From Blastopirellula marina DSM 3645 (lineage in GTDB: Bacteria; Planctomycetota; Planctomycetia; Pirellulales; Pirellulaceae), in assembly GCF_000153105.1 (NCBI RefSeq), contig NZ_CH672377.1:1126724-1190723 (forward strand): 64,000 bases of DNA, read 5' to 3'. How positions within the stretch are numbered: the first letter of the stretch is position 1; the number at the start of each line of letters is the position of its first letter. Positions 34,848 to 44,087 of this stretch are shown here, piece after piece. The notes beneath the pieces are model-generated. The model saw only the letters and a program-made list of their open reading frames with translations. It did not search any database and was not told where the DNA came from. Both the position numbers and the translations under genes were made by a program.

Positions 34848-36569
34848 TTACTGCGGTATCACCTGACCATCATTCCGCTGAAAAAGCAGTTGCAGCGTTT
34901 TGGCAGGCGTATCCATGTTGATGAAGCGGACGCTGCCGTCGCAATAGGCGGCGTTGAATCCGCCCAGTTGCGCTTTCCCCAAATTCTTCCAGACGTTCAT
35001 CAGGTCGACCTCCAGATCGCTCGGCTGCGTCCAGATCACCGCGGCGTCTTCGTTGGTTTCAACGCACATCAGGGTGTTAGACGTGCCGTCGGTGAAGTTA
35101 CGGAAGCTAAGCCCCGGTGCGAACGGCTGGCCTTCCGGCGGCGCCGTCGGTTGCTCGAAAAACATACCTTTGCCGAGTGATCCCACATAGTTGGCGTATC
35201 CTTCCGGCGTCGTGCTATTGGGATTGTTGTAAATCGCCGGCATCCGCGGAATCAATTTTCGATTGTGCTCGCTATCCCAGGGCTCATCGAGATGAAACTG
35301 CTCGTACAACGCGTGCTGTTCGATGAACGGTAAAATCATTACGCGCCAAGAGAGCAGTTTTTTTCCTTCCTTGTCGGTGATCGCCTGGGGAGGAAACGTG
35401 CGGTACGTGTCATGGAACATGTGCATCGCCAGTGCAATCTGCTTTAAATTATTGGCAGAAGCCGCGCGCCGCGCCGCCGTTCTCGCCGATTGAACCGCCG
35501 GCAACAGCAGCGCGACCAAAACTCCCACGATCGCCACATTGGTCGCGGCGATCTTGTCTTCGCTTTGTTCAAATCGGATCACTAGCGCGTCGCCGTCTCG
35601 TTTTGGCTGCAGCAGTTTGAGCATCGATTCGGCCATGCGAGTTTGATACTGCCCCATCGCGGCTTCGATTTCGTCTTTGCTATCCGCCAACTTTTGGGCT
35701 TCGCCCAACATCGCCGCTTTGGCCATTTCCATGGTGAAGCCGGCCATGTACTCCAGCTTTTGCGCCGCTTCTTTGTCGACCGCGTCGATTTTCAACGTCA
35801 GGGCCATCTTGTTGGTGAAATGACCACTCAATGTGATCGACTTGGTCGAATCCGGAATCTGCTTATAAACGGCGAACGGAAACGGAATCTCTTGCTGCGC
35901 GATGATCCCATTGATTTGGTCTCGCACCGGCGCCATGTTGAGCATCAAGACGACGTCGGCATCATCGCCGGCGTCCGCCAACATTTGGGCTGGCTGCGTG
36001 AGCTGCGCATGGGGACCGTTGGTTACGACCGCGGCGACGGCGGTGAGTGAACCGAGCAGAAACGTATGCTCGTCCAGTTGATGCGCCGCGAGGTAATCGA
36101 GCGGATACGCTTCGGTGAAAAAGGCTTTCCCTTTCAACCCCGCAAAGACTTCGTTCACCGTTTCTTGGTCGGCCATCTCCTCGACCAACTCACCGATGTT
36201 GGCGAAGAAGGTTTCCCCTTGCAGCGTCTCGGACGTCTTCACCACGGCGACCACGTCAGGCGTCGGATTCTCCGGCGTCGGCAGAGTCGCGATTAACAGG
36301 ATTGAAGTGATCCGCATCGGATCAAATCCGAGGTACTTCGCGCCGAACGCCTGCGCCACTTCCACGGGATAGTTTTTTACGACCGACGAGGTCAACAGCG
36401 GTTCCGCACGTAGAAAGCCAACGCCGACCGCGTTGTCCGGAACATATTCCAGACCCAAGCTCCCTTTCTCGACCGTCGCGGCCTCTTGGGCCATTAACGC
36501 CCACTGCGGCGAAAACGCCATCGTCGCCGTCAGAAAACCAACCAGGATTGCCTTGAGATACGAGGTCAT
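34848..36569 (-). CDS. DUF1559 domain protein with large N-terminal extension
   Basis: 573 residues from the ATG at 36569 (GGAG eight bases upstream). A signal peptide is followed by about 340 residues of unassigned periplasm-like sequence (SLGLEYVPDNAVGVGFLRAEPLL..., VLMLNMAPVRDQINGI), then an internal prepilin-like hydrophobic helix [33 protein letters not shown] (about residues 365-400), then a DUF1559 domain ending LGGFNAAYCDGSVRFI. Unlike the three tandem DUF1559 proteins, the pilin-like helix is internal and lacks the FTLVE processing site, so it is probably a plain transmembrane or packing helix. Function unknown. Confidence 0.88.
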   Translation of the reverse strand: MTSYLKAILVGFLTATMAFSPQWALMAQEAATVEKGSLGLEYVPDNAVGVGFLRAEPLLTSSVVKNYPVEVAQAFGAKYLGFDPMRITSILLIATLPTPENPTPDVVAVVKTSETLQGETFFANIGELVEEMADQETVNEVFAGLKGKAFFTEAYPLDYLAAHQLDEHTFLLGSLTAVAAVVTNGPHAQLTQPAQMLADAGDDADVVLMLNMAPVRDQINGIIAQQEIPFPFAVYKQIPDSTKSITLSGHFTNKMALTLKIDAVDKEAAQKLEYMAGFTMEMAKAAMLGEAQKLADSKDEIEAAMGQYQTRMAESMLKLLQPKRDGDALVIRFEQSEDKIAATNVAIVGVLVALLLPAVQSARTAARRAASANNLKQIALAMHMFHDTYRTFPPQAITDKEGKKLLSWRVMILPFIEQHALYEQFHLDEPWDSEHNRKLIPRMPAIYNNPNSTTPEGYANYVGSLGKGMFFEQPTAPPEGQPFAPGLSFRNFTDGTSNTLMCVETNEDAAVIWTQPSDLEVDLMNVWKNLGKAQLGGFNAAYCDGSVRFINMDTPAKTLQLLFQRNDGQVIPQ

Positions 36570-37003
36570 GCGCCTGTCTCCTTGATTGCAGCGGTGCGTC
36601 ACGGTTGAAAAGATGGAAATAGCAGCCGAAGATTATAGCCCGCCGAGAGAGGGGGAGCGAGCATTTCCTAGGTAAATGTTCCGTGAGCCATCACAACCGA
36701 TCTATGACATGCGGATTCAGAAGTCGCGCCGATCAGAATTCAGGAATTCTTCGCCACCGGAAGAGAAGGAGCAGCAGGAAGAGATCAGACTGCTAGCTGA
36801 AACCGGTTACTTTCGCATGACGCTTCCATCGCAGTTGCAGTTGAACGCAGTAAGTGCGCCTAGTTCAATCCGACTCTCCCTTGTATTCGCTCGCCGCTTT
36901 ACAACAACTTCTCTGAGAGAGCCGGATTATCCAGCTGCGCGAAAAATGGAATCTAAGCTTCTACGAGAACCGATTTCCCTTTCGCAATGTACAGGAGACT
37001 CCT
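36570..37003. other. divergent intergenic region
   Basis: 434 bases between the DUF1559 fusion and TIGR03067 genes. A 125-codon open frame on the plus strand (36676-37053) overlaps the TIGR03067 start in another frame, has no ribosome-binding site and no recognisable domain, so I leave it out. Nothing else seen. Confidence 0.4.
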
Positions 37004-37444
37004 ATGGGATTCCCAATTATGATGCTGTTGGCCGCCAGCGCGCTATTCTGTGACGAAGCAACCCAAACCAACGTCGCGCCCACCGGCGACGCGCTGCAAG
37101 GCGTCTGGTACCTGAGCGGCGGCGAAGCCGATGGCAATGTGCTCTCCCAAGCCGAACTCAAAGATGGCAAGCTGGAAATCCAGGGAGACCATTACACCGT
37201 CATGCTGGCCGAAATCGGCAAGCTCGAGGGAACGCAAAAGCTGGGCGTGGCGGAAGACGTCAAGACGATCGACGCGACGAACGAGACCAACGGCGAAAAG
37301 GAAAAAACTTGCCTTGGCATCTACGAAGTCAACGGGGATGAATTCCGCGTGATCTTGGCTCCGGCCGGCGAAGCTCGCCCGACCAAATTTGAAACGGCGC
37401 CCGGCAGTGGGCAGTGGATGCATGTTTGGAAGCGAGTGAAGTAG
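37004..37444 (+). CDS. TIGR03067 domain protein
   Basis: 146 residues. A short hydrophobic leader (MGFPIMMLLAASALFC) is followed by ALQGVWYLSGGEADGNVLS, LEIQGDHYTVM, KTIDATNETNGEKEKTCLGIYEVNGDEFRVILA and RPTKFETAPGSGQWMHVWKR: the lipocalin-like TIGR03067 family, abundant in planctomycetes and of unknown function. CAGGAG lies upstream of the ATG. Single gene with its own downstream hairpin. Confidence 0.88.
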   Translation: MGFPIMMLLAASALFCDEATQTNVAPTGDALQGVWYLSGGEADGNVLSQAELKDGKLEIQGDHYTVMLAEIGKLEGTQKLGVAEDVKTIDATNETNGEKEKTCLGIYEVNGDEFRVILAPAGEARPTKFETAPGSGQWMHVWKRVK

Positions 37445-37471
37445 GCGACGCGGGATCTAATTCGAGAAACA

Positions 37472-37500
37472 GCCGATCACCACATCTGTTGGTGATCGGC
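37472..37500 (+). terminator. terminator-like hairpin
   Basis: Perfect 11-bp stem GCCGATCACCA / TGGTGATCGGC with a 7-base loop, 28 bases after the TIGR03067 stop. No T-run. Confidence 0.6.
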
Positions 37501-37544
37501 CACGAGCGAACATCGATTCGCTATCGCAAGGGTTCCCACCTCCA

Positions 37545-37907
37545 TCAGACGGCACGATTCTCTAGGCCGTTGACCAAGCCCAATAGCATCTAAGCGATAT
37601 CCTCTAGCTGAGCTTTCCGCTCACCATGCTCGGCATCATCAAACAAGCTACGACGCCGGGCCAACTCCAACAACGGCACGCATTCCTGTACCGAGCCGTA
37701 GGTGATCATGAAAAAATTCCTGCGGTCAAGCTTTGGTAAAGCGGCCGTTACCTTCGGCGCTGTTGGCGGCAAGGGAAAGGGCGGCGCTGTTAGTTGATCA
37801 ACGAGGAAGCCATAGCCGCGGGGAAAGGATTCAGTCGCCGAACAGATCGGATCGGCGAAATCGATCGCCTTCGGGTAGACGAACAGTTTCTCGAACTGGA
37901 ACGTCAC
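37545..37907 (-). pseudogene. decayed four-helix-bundle (S23-type) protein gene
   Basis: The start MTFQFEKLFVYPKAIDFADPIC and the later DRRNFFMITYGSVQECVPLLELARRR are typical of the TIGR02436 four-helix-bundle (23S-IVS) family. Between them about 18 codons (37732-37785) are out of frame: the intervening frame reads AALSLAANSAEGNGRFTK, the expected family sequence, so a -1 shift near 37786-37790 is offset by a +1 near 37728-37736. In addition a TAG at 37590-37592 interrupts the C-terminus; reading through gives MLLGLVNGLENRAV and a TGA at 37545, matching the usual family end. The damage indicates an inactive gene, unless sequencing errors are involved. Confidence 0.75.
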
Positions 37908-38055
37908 TTGGCTACTCAGAAGAAGTGAGTAGAAAGAAGAACCGTAGACCGAGCAGAGAGGGAGAAAGCTAAGCAGTAGTGAGAATCTTCGCCCTTGAGA
38001 AAACCCTAGGCCTGTAACGCTCTACTGCTCTACTTTCTCCCCTCTACTCTCTACT

Positions 38056-38074
38056 ACTGAGGCTTCGCCTCAGT
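38056..38074. terminator. hairpin abutting the 3' end of tRNA-Pro
   Basis: Perfect 8-bp stem ACTGAGGC / GCCTCAGT with a TTC (GAA on the tRNA strand) tetraloop-like centre, starting at the tRNA discriminator base. It could mark the 3' processing or termination site of the tRNA transcript. No T-run. Confidence 0.5.
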
Positions 38075-38148
38075 CGGGGTGACAGGATTCGAACCTGCGA
38101 CCCTCTGCTCCCAAAGCAGATGCGCTAGCCAGGCTGCGCCACACCCCG
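38074..38148 (-). tRNA. tRNA-Pro (anticodon UGG)
   Basis: The minus strand folds as a complete cloverleaf: acceptor CGGGGTG / CACCCCG with discriminator A, D arm with GGCGCAGCCTGGCTAGCGC, anticodon stem TCTGC / GCAGA around loop TTTGGGA (anticodon TGG), and T arm with GGTTCGAATCC. The 3' CCA is not encoded. It is separate from any rRNA and lies between the decayed four-helix gene and parB. Confidence 0.95.
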
Positions 38149-38233
38149 AACATTAGTCCCCGATCTTATCCGCCGAGCGGGGACCTGACAATGATACCTG
38201 TACTATACATCCATTCACAAGAGGGGCAAAATT

Positions 38234-39247
38234 TTAGCCCGCTTTGCGAAGTTCGACCTGACCGCCGATCAGATAGTCTCGCAAACGATCGAATTCTTCA
38301 TTTCCCTTGAAATGCAGGACGATCTTCCCTCCCCGGGCCGTCTGTTTGATGTCGACCTTGGTTCCCAGGGCCATACGGAATTCCTGCTCTAAGGACGCAA
38401 CTTGATCGCTTGCGGTTCGCCCTTTTTTGACCGGCTTCTTGATGGTCGCAGGTCCATCCTCCGCATGAATGAAATCCTGCACCGCTTCTTCAGCAGCGCG
38501 GACGCTCCAACCTTCGTCGAAGATCCGACGCGCAAACTCGACTTGGATTCCTTCTTCGCCCAGCGGCAACAACGCCCGCGCATGTCCGGCGGTCAGCTCT
38601 CCCATCATCACGGAGGTCAGCACCGGCTCGGGCAGCTCCAACAATCGGACCAAGTTGGCCACGGTCGAACGATCGATGCCGATCCGCTCGGCCAGTTCGC
38701 TTTGCGAACAGCCGTTTTCGTGCATATAGCGCTCAAACGACATCGCTTTTTCGATCGCGTTCAGATCTTTCCGCTGCAAGTTCTCAACGATCGCCAATTC
38801 GGCGACGGTCTGGTCGTCAGCTTCAAAGACCCGAACCGGCACGTGGTCCCAACCGGCGACGATCGCGGCGCGCAGGCGGCGTTCGCCCGAGATCAGTTGA
38901 TAGCGCCCGTCGATCTGACGAACTGCGATCGGCTGCAGCATATCGTGCTGCCGCAGGCTTTGTGCTAGTTCGGCGATCTCTTCGTCGTTGAACTCTTGTC
39001 GCGGTTGATAGGGGTTCGCTTCGATCTCTTCGACCGGCAGCTTGATCAGCCGTTCGCCTACGAACTCTTCGGGAGCCGGCGCGGCGCTGGGGATCGGTTC
39101 GTTGTGCTGATCGGCGTCACCGTCATCAGGGTTGAAGACCCGCGGTGAGCCTGCTTCGATCGGTGCGTCGATCATGCCGCCGGTTTCGTCCATCGGCCCG
39201 CCCAACAACGCCGCCAATCCACGTCCCAGACGTTTTTGCTTAGTCAC
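38234..39247 (-). CDS. parB: chromosome-partitioning protein ParB
   Basis: 337 residues from the GTG at 39247, giving the characteristic start (M)TKQKRLGRGLAALLGG; the frame is open further upstream but without similarity. The ParB N-terminal CTPase domain has ANPYQPRQEF and the arginine box GERRLRAA; the HTH domain includes CSQSELAERIGIDRSTVANLVRLLELP, and the C-terminal IVLHFKGNEEFDRLRDYL is the dimerisation domain. It binds parS as a CTP-dependent clamp and works with ParA to segregate the origin. The start overlaps the parA stop by eight bases (GTGACTAA), showing tight coupling. Three parS sites lie just upstream of parA. Confidence 0.95.
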   Translation of the reverse strand: MTKQKRLGRGLAALLGGPMDETGGMIDAPIEAGSPRVFNPDDGDADQHNEPIPSAAPAPEEFVGERLIKLPVEEIEANPYQPRQEFNDEEIAELAQSLRQHDMLQPIAVRQIDGRYQLISGERRLRAAIVAGWDHVPVRVFEADDQTVAELAIVENLQRKDLNAIEKAMSFERYMHENGCSQSELAERIGIDRSTVANLVRLLELPEPVLTSVMMGELTAGHARALLPLGEEGIQVEFARRIFDEGWSVRAAEEAVQDFIHAEDGPATIKKPVKKGRTASDQVASLEQEFRMALGTKVDIKQTARGGKIVLHFKGNEEFDRLRDYLIGGQVELRKAG

Positions 39248-39992
39248 GCTCGAGTACCTCCATGCATAGTTCAATGTAAGCGCGCGCTCCTCGTGAGCGG
39301 GGCGCATGATCAATCACAGAACGACCGTGGCTGGGCGCCTCGCTGACGAGGACATCCCGCGGCACCACGGTGTCAAACACTACTTCGCCAAAGAAGTCGC
39401 GGACTTCGTCCTCGACCTCAGCGGTTAACTCTAGTCGGGGATCGTGCATGGTCAGCACGATCCCGCCGAACGCCAGGCGATCGGGCTTCTGTTGCATCAC
39501 GCCGCGAATCACCTGGATCATCTGCGTCAGCCCTTCCATCGCGAAATACTCGCATTGGATCGGCATCAGCACTTCGGTCGACGCGGCCAGCGCTGTTTGC
39601 GTCAGCTTACCGACCGATGGCGGACAGTCGATCAACACAAAGTCGTAACCGGCCATGCCGCGTTCCAGGTGCGACTGCAGGACGGCGGCGTGGGGCTGCG
39701 ACTGATCATCCGAAGCCAGGGTCTCGACATCCTGAAAGCTGCGGCTGCCGGGCAACAGGTCCAGACCATCAATCGCCGTCGTTTGAATCGCGTCCCGCAG
39801 CGATTGCTGCAATACCAATGGATGTCGGTCCGTCGGCGCCAAATCCAATCCCGTGGTCGCGTTGCACTGCGGGTCGAGATCGATCAGCAGCGTGCGCTGA
39901 GCGGCCTTGGCCAGAGCGACGGCTAGATTGATAGCCGTGGTCGTCTTGCCGACGCCTCCCTTTTGATTCGCGATGCAGATGATTCGAGCCAC
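39240..39992 (-). CDS. parA: chromosome-partitioning ATPase ParA (Soj)
   Basis: 250 residues from a GTG with AAGG upstream. The deviant Walker A CIANQKGGVGKTTTAINLA, Walker A' LLIDLDPQCNATTGL and Walker B VLIDCPPSVGKLT are intact. ParA dimers bound to the nucleoid drive ParB-parS movement. The short N-terminus, without an HTH domain, marks the chromosomal Soj type. It is cotranscribed with parB. The usual oriC neighbours (gidB, rnpA, dnaA) are not in this window. Confidence 0.95.
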   Translation of the reverse strand: MARIICIANQKGGVGKTTTAINLAVALAKAAQRTLLIDLDPQCNATTGLDLAPTDRHPLVLQQSLRDAIQTTAIDGLDLLPGSRSFQDVETLASDDQSQPHAAVLQSHLERGMAGYDFVLIDCPPSVGKLTQTALAASTEVLMPIQCEYFAMEGLTQMIQVIRGVMQQKPDRLAFGGIVLTMHDPRLELTAEVEDEVRDFFGEVVFDTVVPRDVLVSEAPSHGRSVIDHAPRSRGARAYIELCMEVLERD

Positions 39993-40109
39993 GGTTCGCC
40001 TTGTCCTGGGGTCGCACGACTTCGGATGAGGTCGTGCGGGGTAGGGATTCTAGCGAGGAAGCGCACAAACGAGGAATGTCATTTCCCCCGTGAAAAACGG
40101 AAATCGGCA

Positions 40110-40125
40110 TGTTTCACGTGAAACG
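40110..40125. promoter_or_regulatory. parS site 1
   Basis: TGTTTCACGTGAAACG: matches the conserved parS palindrome TGTTTCACGTGAAACA except the last base. 117 bases upstream of parA. Confidence 0.9.
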
Positions 40126-40146
40126 CACAGGCAGCCGAATCTCGCC

Positions 40147-40162
40147 TGTTTCACGTGAAACA
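40147..40162. promoter_or_regulatory. parS site 2 (perfect consensus)
   Basis: TGTTTCACGTGAAACA, a perfect 16-bp parS palindrome. Confidence 0.95.
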
Positions 40163-40173
40163 CCCAAACTACG

Positions 40174-40214
40174 CAAAAAGGGCGTTCCGAACGATCGTCC
40201 GAAACGCCCTTTGG
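40174..40214 (-). terminator. rho-independent terminator between DUF1015 gene and parA
   Basis: Stem of about 18 bp (AAAGGGCGTT arm pairing with AACGCCCTTT, continuing through CCGAACGA / TCGTCCGA with two G-T type pairs), flanked on the minus strand by a T5 run. It lies between parS sites 2 and 3 and separates the DUF1015 transcript from parAB. Confidence 0.8.
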
Positions 40215-40223
40215 CGGAAGCAA

Positions 40224-40239
40224 TGTTTCACGTGAAACG
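40224..40239. promoter_or_regulatory. parS site 3
   Basis: TGTTTCACGTGAAACG, same one-base deviation as site 1. Confidence 0.9.
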
Positions 40240-40302
40240 GTAACGATTGACCGATCTGCGGCAGGTTGCAGCGTACGGTAAACGTCGCCAAGATCCCTGA
40301 CT

Positions 40303-41625
40303 TCAGCTCAGCGGATTGAAGACCAGCCCGCTGAGCAGCTTGGGATAGAAGTAGGTGCTCTTGGCGGGCATTCGTTCGCCATGTTCGCTGATCGTGCGAA
40401 TGTGGTCGATGGTCGCCGGCATCACGATCGCCGCCAGCGGATAAGGTTGGCCGCCGTTCTCGGGATCGCCTTGCTGTATTCCTTCCACGACTTCGCTGAC
40501 CAGGTGGACATAGTTGGCCTTCGGCAGTTCTTTGGCGTCGAGCAACGTTTCGATCACCAGGCGATGCAAGATCGATACGCCGAGCGCTTGCCAGTCTCCG
40601 CTATGCTCGGCGGCGATCTCGGACATTTTCGCCTGACCTTCTTCGTTGAAGTTGGCCATCACCCAGGTATTGTCCACGGGGCAATAGAATCCGATCTTGC
40701 CTTGCTCGTCGCCGGTAGCGATGTCGGTCCAGATCGTATCGGCCAGTTCGGCCCCCTGGCCGACGATGGCGACGTCAAAGTATTTGCCCAGTTTGGCGAC
40801 CAGGTCGTCCGACTTCATCGCCGGCAGACCACGGAAGAGACGATGCGTCGGCAAGACGATCATTCCTTCATCGCTCATGCTGACCAGCATTGTCATGACA
40901 TAATTGGCCGGATGAACCGGGGTCAACTCGCCCGACTCGGCTAGTTGATCTTTGTAATTACAGGCCGTCTCGTAGCGATGATGTCCGTCGGCGACATACA
41001 TCGGCGCATTGGCGATTGCAGAGCTAACTTCGGAGATCAGCGACAAATCAGAAATCGGCCACAAGCGATGGACAACTCCCAAGTGATCCGTCGCGACCAG
41101 GGGAGTCTTGTCGATCACATAGTCGTCCAGCAGCCTTTGCGTCTTATTGCTCGGATCGGGGTAGAGCCCAAAGATCTGGCTCAAATTGGTTTTGGTCGCT
41201 TTGAACAACTTCAGACGATCGGCCTTGGCGGAAGAGTGGGTCTCTTCGTGCGGGTAAATGTTCCCTTCGCCGAAGCGGACCAGTTTGACGCCGGCCATAA
41301 ATCCACGGCGAACATAGTGCGTACCTTCGACCTCGAACTCTTGATGGTAGACGTAGATCGCGGGGTCGGATTCCTGCGAAAGAATCCCTTCGCGCGTCCA
41401 ATCTTTCAGGAGCCGCGCCGACCGCGTGTAGCGATTGTGGTTCTCATTGTCGCCGGGCTCTTCGCGATTCAAGATTAACCGCACGGTATTGGCGGGATGC
41501 TTTTGGTAGAGCTCCTCTTGAAGTTCCGTACCGATCACATCGTACGGCGGCGCGACCACATTGCTAAGCGAGCCGACATGGCCCAGGTCGTAACGGAGTC
41601 CGCGAATTGCTTGAATCTGTGGCAT
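40303..41625 (-). CDS. DUF1015 family protein
   Basis: 440 residues from the ATG at 41625 (MPQIQAIRGLRYDLG); the frame remains open for 11 codons upstream. Family-typical segments: NVVAPPYDVIGTELQEELYQKHPANTVRLIL, YVYHQEF, RRGFMAGVKLVRFGEGNIYPHEETHSSAKADRLKLFKATKTNLSQIFGLY, and YVADGHHRYETACNY. These correspond to PF06245, a widespread family related to HTH/kinase-like proteins of unresolved function in central metabolism. It lies downstream of ahcY on the same strand, with a terminator between, and is followed by the parAB terminator. Confidence 0.92.
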   Translation of the reverse strand: MPQIQAIRGLRYDLGHVGSLSNVVAPPYDVIGTELQEELYQKHPANTVRLILNREEPGDNENHNRYTRSARLLKDWTREGILSQESDPAIYVYHQEFEVEGTHYVRRGFMAGVKLVRFGEGNIYPHEETHSSAKADRLKLFKATKTNLSQIFGLYPDPSNKTQRLLDDYVIDKTPLVATDHLGVVHRLWPISDLSLISEVSSAIANAPMYVADGHHRYETACNYKDQLAESGELTPVHPANYVMTMLVSMSDEGMIVLPTHRLFRGLPAMKSDDLVAKLGKYFDVAIVGQGAELADTIWTDIATGDEQGKIGFYCPVDNTWVMANFNEEGQAKMSEIAAEHSGDWQALGVSILHRLVIETLLDAKELPKANYVHLVSEVVEGIQQGDPENGGQPYPLAAIVMPATIDHIRTISEHGERMPAKSTYFYPKLLSGLVFNPLS

Positions 41626-41654
41626 TCGATGCTTACTCTTGACGTGCAAATAAA

Positions 41655-41690
41655 ACAAAAAGGGGCTGCGACTATTCCGTCGCAGCCCCC
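41655..41690 (-). terminator. rho-independent terminator after ahcY
   Basis: 11-bp stem GGGGCTGCGAC / GTCGCAGCCCC with a 6-base loop and, on the minus strand, a T-run (A-run 41657-41661 on plus), about 50 bases after the ahcY stop. Confidence 0.85.
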
Positions 41691-41738
41691 CAAGCGTATC
41701 TCAGGTCAACTCGTCTCGCGATGAGTCGAACGTTCGGT

Positions 41739-43067
<1,329 letters not shown>

Positions 43068-43112
43068 GGAGAGTACTCCTTCAATGAATTGGAAAATCAG
43101 AATCGGCAATCT

Positions 43113-43147
43113 CCGTTACACCGCATTTCTAGCGGAATGCGCAACGG
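43113..43147 (-). promoter_or_regulatory. structured leader hairpin of ahcY
   Basis: On the minus strand CCGTT-G-CGCATT pairs with AATGCG-GTGT-AACGG around an 8-base loop, an 11-bp interrupted stem 46 bases upstream of the ahcY start. It may be a 5'-UTR control element. I could not match it to the S-adenosylhomocysteine riboswitch consensus. Confidence 0.4.
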
Positions 43148-43245
43148 GGCCGTCGTACCCGGCTACCAGGGAACCGTTAATGTAGCCCATTATCAGTAAA
43201 TCCGTAAATGCCCGAACGCTAGCAAAAGCGGGTTTTACAGGGCTT

Positions 43246-43911
43246 TTACATGCCCATCGCCGCTGTGGCGTTTGCACAGAATCGCGTCGCAAGCGAACTA
43301 TCTTTCTTTCCCGGCTCGATCTCGACCCCGCTAGCCGTATCTACCGCGCTGGGCTGAACCGCTGCGATCGCCGCGGCGACATTCCCGGGAGTCAGCCCCC
43401 CTGCTAGGACCAGATGCTCAATCGTCAGCCACTGGCTCCAGTCCGCGAGCGATTTCCAGTCGGCGGGATGGCCAGTTCCCCCATAGGCGTCTTGCTGAAA
43501 GCCGTCGACCAAGACGGCGGCCGGCGAACAGTCACGCGCCGAGCATCGCGATAGGAACTCAATCATTTCCTTTCGCCAATCGGGACCGCAGCGAAACGCC
43601 TTCAGCACCGGCGGAGCACCGAGATGCCGGAGGCGCGCAAGATAGTCAGGCGACTCGTCTCCATGCAATTGAATCCAATCGAGCGCTAGTCGCTTGGCTG
43701 TTGCAACGACATCCACAACGTCAGCGTTGACAAATAAACCAACCACGGCGGCGTCAGCTGAGATCGCCTCGCGAACGTCGGCGGCAATTCCCGCGTTGAG
43801 ATAGCGTTTGCTCTGCCGATAGAAATTGAGCCCCAGCGCATCAGCGCCAGCGGCGATCATCGCCGTCGCATCTTCGACCGTAGTGATTCCGCAGATCTTC
43901 CGCTTGAACAA
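43246..43911 (-). CDS. trpF: phosphoribosylanthranilate isomerase
   Basis: 221 residues from a TTG at 43911, eight bases from GGGAG; the longer open frame lacks family similarity. KICGITTVEDATAMIAAGADALGLNFY is the first beta/alpha unit of the TIM barrel with the catalytic Cys, QLHGDES and VLVDGFQQDAYGGTG carry the phosphate-binding and general-acid Asp, and LAGGLTPGNVAAAI with VDTASGVE the C-terminal phosphate loop. It isomerises N-(5'-phosphoribosyl)-anthranilate in tryptophan synthesis. No other trp genes are adjacent. It is divergent from the exopolysaccharide-type gene group. Confidence 0.92.
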   Translation of the reverse strand: MFKRKICGITTVEDATAMIAAGADALGLNFYRQSKRYLNAGIAADVREAISADAAVVGLFVNADVVDVVATAKRLALDWIQLHGDESPDYLARLRHLGAPPVLKAFRCGPDWRKEMIEFLSRCSARDCSPAAVLVDGFQQDAYGGTGHPADWKSLADWSQWLTIEHLVLAGGLTPGNVAAAIAAVQPSAVDTASGVEIEPGKKDSSLATRFCANATAAMGM

Positions 43912-44087
43912 GGCGCGTCTCCCGCTGGGGGTAATCCATTCGAGGATGTTTATTTTAACCCGTAGATTTCGGCGTGCGAACTGGACGATTCGTATGAAGC
44001 GCCGCTCTTCGGGCGCCGATGAATAAGACAACGGCAAACTGTTGGCATGGACAGCTAGCATCCGCCTGCCCCACGGAGGAGTAGAAA

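Noticed and set aside
36676..37053. 125-codon plus-strand open frame
   Set aside because: Overlaps the start of the TIGR03067 gene in another frame, no ribosome-binding site, low-complexity and no recognisable domain.
43113..43147. S-adenosylhomocysteine riboswitch upstream of ahcY
   Set aside because: A hairpin is present but I could not find the conserved core sequence of the known SAH riboswitch; recorded only as a structured leader.
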